From assembly GCF_945859685.1 (NCBI RefSeq), contig NC_079149.1, forward strand, positions 127,002,065 through 127,066,064: DNA of 64,000 nucleotides, written 5' to 3'. The DNA comes from Eupeodes corollae (Eukaryota; Arthropoda; Insecta; Diptera; Syrphidae). Position numbers and translations under genes: made by a program. Positions 45,840 through 57,800 of the stretch are shown here, in pieces. The first letter of the stretch is position 1; every line of letters begins with the position of its first letter. The notes below the pieces were generated by a model. It was not told the origin of the DNA. It ran no database searches and saw nothing but the letters and a program-made list of their open reading frames with translations.

Positions 45840-47260
45840 AATATTTATATGTTAATTATATTGATATGTACAGATTACATAAATGTATGTAAACATCGAA
45901 CAAATTGTCGTCTTCAAGTCTTCATTTTTGGAAAGAAAATGTGTCTATTACCCGTCCCACTTCAGAAAAATATAAATTTTTATGGAATTCTTAAGGAGTA
46001 AAGAAAAAGAAACAAAGCTCTTAAGAGTTGGGGTTCTTTAGCTCCATTGTATTATATGCTAATGGAATAAGATTGAATTTATTAACCATAAACGAAAATA
46101 TTTTGTTTGCTATTTTCATGAATCACACCCCCTTTACATCCTACTTCTACTCCTACTCCACCCGACTACACTGTTTATCCAAAAAATAACATTTTCGTTT
46201 CTATATTGAATGTTATTGTTTTGGAATATTATAGGCAAGTTTTGAATGAATGGACCAATAGATGATTTTGTGGCACTTGGCATATTTTTTGTTGGAATCA
46301 AAAAAACAAGTCAATATAAATGAAATTGATTAGAGTTTAGTGTTTTGTTGTTATTGTTATTTTAGGCTACAAAATGATTCTTATTCAAACATTTATGTGA
46401 GGGTGTAATTGGGTGTTTTTGCTTTTTTTTTGAATAATGTTAAAATGGGTAAACAGAAGTCAATTGTTATTTATTTGAAAAGTTGACTTTGTATCTTTTG
46501 GAAGTTGGAATATATTTAAGGCCCGTTTAACATTTTGGATAAACTTAGAAAGAGCAAAGCAATAACTCATTTTGATATTAATAAAGCTAAAGTAAGCAAA
46601 ATACAAACTAAGTAAGTCGTTTAAAGGGAATGGTTCAGAAAGAAATCTAAAAATATTTCGAACTAATTTATTATTATTAAATAAAACATCATAACCATTA
46701 GGTCATAGATTTTTGTATGAAACCAGGTTTTAAACAAATATCTATTATGAACTCGTTCTTTTACTGATTGTATGTATATTGAACTCTTTTTAGGCGACTC
46801 ACTTTGACATCAAGTAGTTTTATTTATTTCCTTCTTGATGGTTAAAAAGCTATATGTTTGAGATAAAATCATAAATAGTATGAACTTATAAGACGGCGAA
46901 ATAAGACGCAATTAAGGAAACCAATGTGTAAAGTTGACTTGGTGATGGCCGAACGATATGAATAAATTCTCAGTAAACTGATTATTTTGTCTGATGACAA
47001 ATTGATAACTGATAATTAACGTTTGAGTATTGGCATAATAATAAATATCATATCAAATCACACAATTATGGTGCAGTTTTGACTAACACATTTAAAATTA
47101 CAAAAAGTAAAAGGAGCTCTCAGGAGTATACGTAATTTTTTTAATATGAGTAGTTTCTAAACTGTGGGGATAACATCGGCTTTAAATCGGCAGAAAGGTT
47201 TTGGGAAGAGAGCATTGCTAAGGGCTAAATAAACCGTTACGGCGTTATTCAATTACAGTT
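45840..47260. other. Intergenic between Proc and a mariner relic, no gene seen
   Basis: AT-rich; no gene, RNA or named repeat is supported. Confidence 0.5.
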
Positions 47261-47324
47261 TATGAATAAATAAATAGATTGGGTGGCGAAACAGTCCATT
47301 CAAGTGGTCAAGTGGGGGCCTGGG
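47261..47324 (-). mobile_element. SINE tail fragment
   Basis: The plus strand reads AATAAATAAATAGATTGGGT GGCGAAACAGTCCATTC, the complement of the SINE 3' tail (compare AAATTGGGTGGCACAACAGT at 35590). Only about 60 bp remain. Confidence 0.55.
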
Positions 47325-47544
47325 AAATGTACATTCTTAAACCAGCACGGTGACGTTAATTTTTGTATACGAGTAGATAATTTTCATTTGGAATTTAAAG
47401 ACACCTAAGCTATGTAACGATAGAAGGTTAGTATATTGTGGGGGCTTGGTTACTTCCTTATTTTAAAGAATCATAACACAAAAAGTATTGGCAATATTGA
47501 TTTAATTATTTTTTTCTGTGTATAGAAATACATTTAAAGTTTTA

Positions 47545-48350
47545 TTTTATTTGGTTTTAAAAACGACATCTCGAAGGTGGCCACCGTTCTCATGCACTTT
47601 TTCAAGCATATCTGTGCTTATGTCGGTGATAGCAGCAAGAATATTATTTTCAAGATGACGAAGGGTCTTTGGACGATCAGTGTATACCAACGATTTTAGG
47701 TAGCCCCATAGGAAAAAATCACGTGGGGCTAAATCTGGCGATCGTGCTGGCGACTGAAGATCGCCTCTAAGAGAGATGATCCGTTCGGGGAACTATTCAC
47801 GCAAAATTTTCATTGACCTTCTCCAATATCGCATGTTTTGTTTGTTCACACATCCTCAAATATGGAAATGTACTTCGTCAGTAAAGAAAACAAGGGTATC
47901 CGGAGGCATGTTTTCTAGGAAGGATTCACATGCATTTTTTGCGCAACATAATCGCGTGGGTGAAAATTAAGTTCCTCATGAAGAATTTGTGTCACTGTGC
48001 AACTAGAAATCCCTAAAGCAGCAGAATGTTTGTGTGCAGATTGGCTAGGGGATTTCAAAATCGCCACTTTTACCCTTTCGATGTTTTCTGGTGTCCTGAC
48101 GGTTCTGGAAGGTGAATTTTGTTTCTTCTGCACACTACCGATATCCTTAATTGTGTCCACCCGCAAACAAATCGATTTCCGATCAGACACACGACCTGCA
48201 GGTGCAATATTGAAATGGTTTCTGAAAGCACGCTGAATTGCGATTATCGAATGGCTGAAAGAAAAGTAGGCCTCCACGGCGAAACGCCCGCTCTTGCTTT
48301 GTCCACTGCGTTGTTGGCACTGATGACTGAACTAGTCATAACGAAAACCT
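47545..48350 (-). pseudogene. mariner-like transposase relic with DUF4817 head
   Basis: Reading from 48350 down, the minus strand gives AIQRAFRNHFNIAPAGRVSD, RKSI and TVRTPENIERVKVAILKSPS, then SAHKHSAALGISSCTVTQIL, HEELNFHP. This is the helix-turn-helix DUF4817 region plus second HTH typical of one mariner group. Shifted frames then give LVFFTDEVHFHI.GCVNKQN, and near 47770-47545 RSPDLAPRDFFLWGYLKSLV, YTDRPKTLRHLENNI and a C-terminal FKTK. Roughly the middle third, between the two catalytic Asp blocks, is deleted and several stops are present. Plus-strand frames here are shadows. Confidence 0.75.
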
Positions 48351-49513
48351 TATCCTATTAAGTAGCACAAACATACATAGTTTAAATATTTGCTTGTTGT
48401 TTTTATTTTTTGTTTACAGTATATTATTTTTGAATTGTTAAGTTTATTTTTTGAAATAATTTATTTACTTAATTTTTGCTCAAGTTTACTTTTATTATTA
48501 ACTTCATTTTTTTGAAATAATTAAACTCTGATTGTCATCCCACATCAGATATTACTTGAATTAATTTATTTGGCGTGTCATTCAACACTAACTTTTATAG
48601 TTACCGAATGTTCACTTATACCATTCAATCTAAAAACATTTATATTGTATCTAGCTTTAAGTTTGCTTGAATGAATAAAAATTATCTATCTATCTATCCT
48701 TAGTGCTTTGGAACAAGCTACAAACCAACGCTCTACTGCTAATAGCCGCTCAGTTGCGAGAGTTTCAGATAAGGAAGTAACCACGCCCCACCCGTTAATA
48801 CAAGTACAATATTCTTGAAGCTAGAATTTTTAACAGCAAATAAAAAAGTCCTTTCCATAGAGTTAATTAAAAACCAGACTGATGGATTTATATAGAAAAT
48901 GAAACACATTCACGAATTAAAAACTATTCGTCATTAAAAGTAAAAATAAAAATTAAGTAAAACAAAAGATTTGCGTTAAATAAAGTATTTTGTATGTACC
49001 AATATTTTATAACTCCTCATAAAAGTTTAACTTATTTCATCGCTTTACATTTTGAAACTAAATTTTCAAATATGAAACCTAATCAACACTATGTAGCTGA
49101 CTTCTAAAAAAGAGTTTCAAGATCTATGAATATGAATTCGTAAAAATTGACCAATTCAGGTGGTAAGACATTTATGTTTTGTCAAGATGTTAACAATAAA
49201 ATGTTCCAATCAAGCTAATGGCTTCATAAAAGAACTAAAATCCATTAAAATAATTCAAGATATTGTGACACTTTTCAACTATTAGAATCACAATTATTTC
49301 TAATTTTTTTTATGAAAGAATTTTTTCCAATGATCGATTTTTGATAACTTTTATAATAACATCTATAGAAACCTCACATAAAGCAATTTTTGGCCAAATG
49401 AAGCGCCCCCAAAGTTAAAAGTTTTGGGTCCATCCAATTTGTAAAATGCAGTATCAATATAAGCACGTTTAAAGTTTAGTGCAGAAGAAATAACTAAAAA
49501 CCGAATACTCTAA
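48351..49513. other. Intergenic, no gene seen
   Basis: AT-rich. A short (TCTA)n run lies at about 48685-48700 after GCTTGAATGAATAAAAATTA, which could be a worn retroelement tail. Nothing else can be named. Confidence 0.45.
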
Positions 49514-49887
49514 GGTTGTGCCTGCACAGTTTTGATCGTACGGCAAGAAACCGGACGGCAGGGTGCCTGTGCTTAGTATACCTCTTCATAGGTTTAGTTT
49601 TAGTTTTTAGTTTTTAGTTGTCTTGAAGTGGCTGATCGATTTCTGCCGCACGAATGAAATCATATGATGTGAAAACATGCATTTCGTCACATACGCCACT
49701 AAGCTTATCGCGCCGTCTGGCTGCCGTATACTGTAGTGGCAGATGACGTTTGCTACACCACGCTGCGCCGGTATTTTGCATGACCGTATAATATAAAAGC
49801 GTATAATGCTCTTCTTCGCAACTCTAACAAAATAACGCCATCTGGTTTTTTGCCGTACGGTCAAAACCGTGTAGTGTGAAACGAGCC
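49514..49887. mobile_element. Harbinger-like MITE, 374 bp
   Basis: Flanked by TAA on both sides (49511-49513 and 49888-49890), the TWA target duplication of PIF/Harbinger elements. The inverted ends are GGTTGTGCC...ACAGTTTTGATCGTACGGCA on the left and, as reverse complement of the right end, GGCTCGTTTCACACTACACG then GTTTTGACCGTACGGCA. The inner 250 bp matches 37975-38220 in the opposite orientation. The minus-strand frame across it is not a gene. Confidence 0.75.
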
Positions 49888-51717
49888 TAAGAGTGCAGCT
49901 GTTTAAAAAGACGTTTAGTAGTTTTGAGATTAAGTTAGTAATTTATCAAGTTAGTTTGAGACAATCCAATTTCACTTTCGAAATCCATGAAATGTTTTTA
50001 TTCACGTACTTGAATATTTACCAATATTCAAATTCCAAAGAGGATCCAAATGTTGAAATTCAGTTTTGAACCCGATTTTATCAATATTTTGAAAAATCGC
50101 TCGAAGAATTCCAAAATAAAGAAACCAATCTCTTAAACTTTAATTGCAAAAATAAAATTTATAATTTATTTACGCTTTGAACAATTTTACATTTAATTAA
50201 ATTTCATATTAGAAATTGCCTCTCTATTCATAAGGACACAATGTTTCGAGTGTTTTTCTCTTTTAATGTAATATTATTATTTAAAACCAACTTCCTTGAC
50301 ACATCTGCACAATTTGTCAAAAGCCTGTAAGTCATGTCTCTTCACAGGGTCATAGTCATTGATTGAATCAATAATAGTTCCTGTCACGATCTTAGAGAAT
50401 TTAATAAACTCATCTTCACAAAATTCACTTTTTTCAGTTAACTCAAAAAAACCTCAGTAAAAACAAACACTTCCTTTCTCTATTAAGTAATAAGTAGGTA
50501 TCACTTATAGATACAACATTATATATACCAGAACGAAGTTTGATCACGAAATCAAAGTCGTCTCACGTGTATCAATTATAGACTCAATCATAAGAATCAT
50601 TTTTTCGATCATCATCCATCGCATCATTATTACTATTATCATCATCTTCATCATCATGCATAGTAAAAAATAAAGACAAATAAAAAGACTTTCATAAATT
50701 CATCTCAATCTGCAATTCATAATAAATTCAAGTGTATCTCGCTCGCTTTAAAAGATTCACGAAACGAAAAATAAAAGTATAGTTGCTTGTTTCCTGTTCG
50801 TGAAATTCTCACACATGAATAAGTCAGAAGAAGAAAAGATGAAAAAACAATTTTTACTTTTACCAATGAAAATAATCATATTCAGAAGAAACAAAACGCA
50901 AAACAAAAAATGTCCTCCTATTGCAAGGTACATCCATTTATCCACATACCTATGTCAGCGCCACTGTGCGGCAGCGTTATAGAAATAACAAGATCATTAC
51001 AGCATAAGATCCATCCATCCATCCAGCTGTCCATCTAGTTCTTATATCGGCCCAGTTACGAAGTTACGTATATCTCAAAGACCTACAAATCAATGTTACA
51101 TCTTAAGGGGGCCAAAAAAGATGTCCAACAGACGAAAAAAATACAAAACAAAGTGAAGCCCCTCAAGAAGCCTCTGGTCATCGATCGAGACGTCAGACGC
51201 CACAGACGGACGAAAAACAAGTCCCCTCCGCATATTAAAAGCGAATCTGTATCAACGAAACAAAAACAAGATGGCACTTCTTCTTTTTCTGATGTGATGA
51301 AGCTGTATATCTCTGTAGTCGAAGTCGAAGCTGCAGATGCCTCAAGCCTTCCCTACTTACATACTACTGTACAGCACCTGTAAAAACGTAAAAACAATGA
51401 CGTATGCGTTGCGTACATCACTATATCCATTTTGGTGAAGATTAAAGATGATGATGATGATGATGGCCATAACGGTAGTGTAGGTATATAGTTGAAGGTG
51501 ATTCGGTTGCTCTTGTTACACAGCCAATTCGTGGTAAACTTGACGAAGACGAAGAAGACAACCACGACGATGTTCAACGATGATGATGATGTTGGTGATG
51601 ATGGTATAAGGTATATAGATGGTTGACGATGGTACCCGGTGTGCATTGGTCTATGGGAGCATTGTAATCCGTCTGCCTCTGCCAACGCCGCCACCGCCAT
51701 CCAACACAGGTACTGGC
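49888..51717. other. Region upstream of Twdl, no gene seen
   Basis: It includes (CAT)n-rich sequence at 50605-50660 and (GAT)6 at 51447-51464. Overlapping frames on both strands at 51083-51700 reflect less AT-rich, repeat-rich sequence rather than genes. It probably holds the Twdl upstream regulatory region. Confidence 0.45.
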
Positions 51718-51725
51718 TATAAAAG
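51718..51725 (+). promoter_or_regulatory. TATA box of Twdl
   Basis: TATAAAAG at 51718-51725, about 130 bp before the start codon. Transcription would start near 51745-51755, where CAACCG and GTACAG lie, giving a leader of roughly 105 nt. Confidence 0.65.
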
Positions 51726-51856
51726 AAACTGCCAAAGTGTTCAACCGTACAGAAAGAAGTTCCGCGCTCAACAGTGAATTACCAGCACGCTCCTCTGGTG
51801 AAACAACATTCGAAACCCCAGCACTTAAAACTTTGCCTTAATTTTTTTCAAACAAA

Positions 51857-51874
51857 ATGAAACGATACTCAGTG
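51857..51874 (+). CDS. Twdl: Twdl exon 1, coding part (MKRYSV)
   Basis: Six codons after AACAAA, ending TCAGTG before donor GTACGT at 51875. Joining to 51991 makes a complete signal peptide, which the in-frame ATG at 51946 does not. Confidence 0.8.
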
Positions 51875-54800
51875 GTACGTGTGATACATAGTGTGTTTTA
51901 TTCAATTATAACGGTCTTAAAGGATTTTATATCCCGAATCAAAAAATGAAAAAAAAAAAATTAAAAAAGAAATCATCCCTCCATCAGCAGGTCCTCTTCG
52001 GAGTCATGGTCGTGGGACTAGTACATGGATTTCCCGAACCTCCAGCTGCAAATCAATTTGGTGGAGGATCACAGAGCTCGTATGCAGCGCCAGCTCCATC
52101 AGGTCCTAGCTACAGCAATGGTCCTGCCCCACAGTACGGTCCTCCCCCACAACAGCCTGTGATTCACAAGCACGTCTACGTGCATGTGCCACCTCCAGAG
52201 CCTGAGTATCCAGAGGCAAGGTGAGTTCAGCTCATTTCATGATGTTTTGATCTATATAAATTTCTCGAGTCTATGTCAGTGATAGAGGAAGACCAACTAA
52301 CTTCCGATTAAAGAGTGCTTCCGATAAAGTTTTTCCATCATAGCAATATATTGTGACGATATACAAAAATGATGATGAAATCGAAAGTAAAGTGTGTTTG
52401 AAGAAATTATGAAAACCGTTGGTGTGAAAAGTTTTGAAAATCACGAAATTTGTGTGGTTTAGCAATTTTTTTTTTAGCGAGGCTTTAAGTGCTGCAATGG
52501 ATCAGATATTTATTTTTGCATATAATTTAGGCTTACACACATAACATACTTGGAATATTGTACACTTGTGGGCTATCTCAAAACCTCAGTGTTGTATTAA
52601 CAGTGTCGGTTGTGTTGTGGGGAATCAAATGAGCGTGAAAGTATTTTTCAAACTTAGTACGAGCTAAAAAAACATAACCATCATCATCATCACTTAATGT
52701 GTGCATGATGTAAATAAATTAATTTGTTATTAGTAAAACATTTCATTGATGGTGCAAGTGCAAATTCCGAGTCAGCCACACATAGCCAGTTACTTCCTTT
52801 AACTTTAACAACTTGAAGTGAAGTTTTAAGTAGGTTTGCAGAGTGCTAATTCAAACGATTGGGTTTTGTTTTGCAATAGATAATTAGGTAAATGATGCAA
52901 TACGTGATTAGAGGATGGATGTGATCCAAGTGGTAGGAAAATAAAAGAAATTATGAATACTTTTTTAAATAGATTTTTTGAGATCTTGAGATGACTTAGA
53001 AAAACTGACATAATGTAGCGAAGAAAAGGTTTTGTTTAACAGTGGCTTGTAACATTTTTTGAGGAAATATCTAAATTGCCTTAAGTTATTTGCAAAATTC
53101 TGTCAACAGTGAAAATTAAAGTTTATTGATGTAAGTTCACGAATGATTTAAAATAGGTGAATTAAGGGATTAGACCGGATAAGGATTTCGCAGATATTAA
53201 TAAAGAAATTGACATTTTAACAGAAACTTAACGTAATAATTGTTTAGAAGAGACTTATTTCGAAATATCAGCTGAGTGCAGTGTTTTTCTGATGACTTCT
53301 ATTTTTTTAAATCTTTAATTAATCTAAAATTTATTTCTGGCCAAATGGAACACTTCTTAAGTTAAAAAGGCTACAATTTTCCTACAAAATTGTCAAATAA
53401 CTCTTAAAAATTTAAAAGCTGAATGTACTTTAAAGATAAATTCAAAATTTCAAGCCAATTGCTTGGAAATTGGCCTGAGTTATGAGTTTAGCCAAAACAA
53501 AAATATTCGGAATTGATATAATTTTAATGATTAGAAAACAATAAGTATTTTTACAACGCTTATAATATTAATATTGGTAAAAATAGTATGCAAAGATTTT
53601 TCCCCAAAATCTTATGGGACAACAAAAAATTATTTTTCGAAAATTTTGCACTAAAAATATGTCAAATCTTAACATACCTTTCTCTTTTCCGACTGGCAAC
53701 TATTTCAATTCCACTGTTGGCGTACCTGAAAAATTAACTCCTGTTTCAAAAATAATTCCAAGTCTTCTAATTTTTCTTTAACCCAAAAAGTTTTGGAGGA
53801 GATAAATTGGAAATAAGGAATATTCTAGGAACTACAACTGTTTAAAGCTTAAAGTAACTTGGTTAGACTCCATGATACTCGGGAAGTGTATTGCCAAAAT
53901 ATCTTGTTATTAATTTGACAGATAACTTACTCTTAGCAGTTTTGTGTTAAAAAAGGTTTAAAAATTCTGTACCATTGAAACTCCTATTTTTGACAATGTT
54001 GAATTTGACACGAAATGCTTCAGAACACTTCAGAATTGACAAACACTTTTGTCACTTCCATTTTGATTGTTGCATTTTAAGGAAACATACTAAAGCGTGT
54101 TATGAAAAAGTGCTTTCTCAAACTAGCCATTCGGATTCAGCCTAAAATTGGAGGTCTCTTCCATTCCTGACAACAGTACTCGCACACAGGAATGGTTGAG
54201 AGTTGTAAGTCACTAGGCCCTGGTTCACAACGGACTGTTGCTATACCCCATTTTGACGTAAGCGTGAAACTGTCTAACAATTTACTTAATTGTTAAAGTA
54301 ATTTCATAACGTTAAATATATGATTTACTTACTATCTCTTAAAGTTTTACTTAAGTTCAAATCAGAAAGAGATAACGTTAACTTATAATTGGCCAGTTTA
54401 TATATTTCTAAGATTTCTGAGAATTTTCTGAGACGGATTAACTGATCAGGAGAATGTAATTTAAACACAACTCACTATATTAATTTTCACCTAGTAATAC
54501 AAATATCTGTACATTTCTTTTTATCGTTTTTTAATAGTGTGAAAGAGAATTCCTGATAAATCATAAAAATTCTCTTCACAAATTTCTGACATCAAAAGTG
54601 AGAAATTTGTTCTATGAGAAATTTCGTTCTGAGAAAAAGGAAATCTCTGAAACCTTGGAAATAGAAACTGGCAAACAAATTCTGAGTTTCTAACATTTAA
54701 AATTATAAAGATCTCTTTTCCAGGTTAAGTATTGTTTGAATTGTTTTTTTTCTTCGTGAACTGTCACTTTTTGGATGTGTTTAGAAACACAGTTTAAAAA

Positions 54801-57800
54801 AAATGGAGGAAATTGTTATTTTACTAGTTACCATTGGACAAAGATTCGCCGATAAAATGCCGATAACCTAACAAAAGGTTGTTTAAAATGTTGAAAAATG
54901 TCATTACAATTTTGAAACAGAATGGTCTTAGATTTGTAAGTCACTCACAAGTTCAAAAATTATACAATAATTTATATCAATCTCGAAACTACAAATCCTT
55001 GTTTGAAATTTTATTTCTGTGTTGATATTTTAATTCTTACATTCTACTCCGCACGTAAATGTACGAACTGGAGGCATAACACCTTTTCAATTTGTTTCAA
55101 TTGATTCAAGAGTAATTTTTTACAAAAGTCAATGTTTTTGATGTTTGGAGTAATTTTTCATTTTCGACTCACCACGTTACGTAGATCTTGTTCACTCTCC
55201 ATTGAATCTTCATTTAGAAAAAATTTTCAAATTGTTTGACTTGATTAAATTAATTTCCCATTTTTTTAGAAATAATCTTCTTATCACGCTTTTATTAAAA
55301 TATTTGCATTATATTAGCAATAATTGACGTTTTAAATAATTGAAATCTTCGTGCTTATAAAAAAATCTCTTTTTACTTTCAAAAGTTAACCATATTAAAA
55401 ACGTAATATTGTTTTTTTATTTTTATAACCCAATACGCAGTCAATATTATTCTATATAACAAGATGTTCCATTAGCATTAAATATTATGGATGATTTTGC
55501 AAAATTTATTATGCGTGTGCATTAAATGACCATTCGCAGTCGGTGAAGATAACATTCAGATGTTATGTCTTATGTACAGCGAAAGGAAACAACCTTGTCC
55601 TCAAAATGAGATTATCGTCAGCAGATGCAACAAATTGTTGCTTAATAAAATTTAATTGAGATAATGTTATTGCAACAAAACAAAATAACATCGTTAAATT
55701 ATTTTAAGCTTCTCATGAGGTTTAATTTTTTTCTTTTTGAAACCGGATTTGAAAATAAAAATTATATTCCTGAATGCAATTCAGATGCAGAAAGATGCGC
55801 CGATGTAATGCTTCGGGTAACTCATCTCAAGTTTTTGTTGGTAGAGTAAAACAAAACTGATTTTGTATAACTTGTTGAAGCTTGGAATAGATTTGGAAGA
55901 ACTTCAAAGCAAAGATTCTGGGAGAAGGTATTGAACAATCCCTATTTTTTTAAAAACCTGAAATAAAGAAAAATATTCTAAGCTTAACTAAGCTTAACTT
56001 TTTTTAATGTTAGTACAAAATTGTAATTTTGGCCAAGAACTCTTTGTATATAATTTGAGCAAAAAGTTCTGAATTTAGCTATGCGTCTATTAATTTCTGA
56101 TGATTTCTTTAATTTTGACTAAAAAACTTTTATTTTGCATCTCAATGTAAAAGCATTTAGGCTCTGAATGATTTCCTTTAAATTTAAAACACAAGATCTT
56201 GGAAGAAATTGAAAATGGAGTTCATCTTACGTAGAAAACGAAAAGACTTTGAATATTATGTTGAAATTTCTTTTTTAAGACACTATTTCGAACATTGATA
56301 ACAAAGCTGTTATTAGCATTGAATATTAGTTAAGTCGTTATTAGAAACCAAAAAGCTGGTAGAACATTTAAAAGTTTAGTGCAAAATAGTAAAACAAAAA
56401 TTATAGTGGATAATTTTTGTATGTAAACAGTTTATAATTTATGGAATGACGATTTTTTAAATCACAGTTTTCATCCCAAATTTTATATGAGTGGTGATAG
56501 TTTCTTTTTATAAAGGCGCCACGATCTTAGCTATAATTTTTTTAATTTTAGCAGTTTCGGAGGTAAGCTTCAAAAAAATTTGTAGTTGTTGAAATTTACT
56601 CTACCTAATATTTTGAATGTTGTATTTCTAATGCACTTGCATATTTTATTTTTCTATTAAGAAGTGTGCTTCATACTTCTCCTGCCGTTTCTATACAAAA
56701 CATACATTTTTTAGCTTTCGTATTAAGAAAAAAAGGTTTAAATAGTCTTGATTTAATGGAAATAGCTTACTATTTATTTTGAACTTGGAAAATGATCATT
56801 CATGATATAATTGTTCTGAAAACTAGAGTTGAAATAAGTATTTGGTTGATTTTTGTCTACAGATGATTTAATCAGCCTTTTCGTTCTTTCCATGCAATTT
56901 ACTATTCAAGTAACAAGCTGTCGTCTATGCTTAAATTTGGTTTCTATCCCATAAAGAAAATAACATTTTCTTAAGGTATTAAGTTGTTCTGAAGTCGAAT
57001 ATCTTCTTGTAATTTTTGTGTAACCTCAGTTTTGTAATTTTTATATAACCCCATTTTTGTAAATCTGTCTGTTTAAAAACCTTATGGACTTTCCAAAATA
57101 GCTTTAATAATGTTAGGGTAACATATATTTATATTCTTAACACTTAATAATATGATAATTTCGCAAAGAATAAATCTTTGCCTTCTAAGATACAGATTAC
57201 ATCAATTTAGTATCTTGCTAAATTTCGTGGAAATTCTCATAAGTTATCAGTCTTCATTTAATTCGATATGAAGTTTTGAGAAACCTTAAAGTTAATACTT
57301 TTCTTGTTTGGAAGTATACGCTTTGGTTTTCTTTTTTAGTTCAGCTTTTAAATCCGAATTTCGGTTTTAATTATGTACGAGTATATCCTTTTTAAATTCA
57401 CCCATTTCAATGTTTTTTTGTATCTATTTAAAAAATGTATATTTTAAATACAAGGTATTCGTTAAAAAATCAAACAATTATTCTTCTGTTAAAAGGTTTT
57501 TCAGAAGAAACATTTCAGCAGTTCCTTATGATATATGTAAGATAGGTGCTATCTTTCTTACAAATAGTTTTCGAATATTTTTTGAAACATCTACTTTAAA
57601 TGATTTAACCGAAGATGTAGACGATAGATCACGAATTTCCAAAAACTACTCTATGAATTATAATACCCTCAAAAATTCTTTGTTATGTGTTTTGGATTGC
57701 AAACGGTAATATCTTAAAAACCTGACATGATAAAGTGATTTTTGAGTCGGATTCGAGTGTAAGAACATCAAAATCCCTTAGAAAAGAGCAAATTGGTTTC

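Noticed and set aside
51093..51700. Overlapping frames on both strands just upstream of Twdl
   Set aside because: The sequence is repeat-rich with GAT runs. The frames have no motif and sit where the promoter region should be.
51946..52224. An in-frame ATG giving a Lys-rich start for Twdl
   Set aside because: It lies in intron 1. Splicing 51874 to 51991 yields a proper signal peptide, whereas the ATG at 51946 would give a poly-Lys start unlike any secreted protein.
55664..55940. Possible pogo/Tigger transposase fragment (AWNRFGRTSKQRFWEKV)
   Set aside because: Only a short, weak resemblance, with stops on both sides; not enough to list as a feature.
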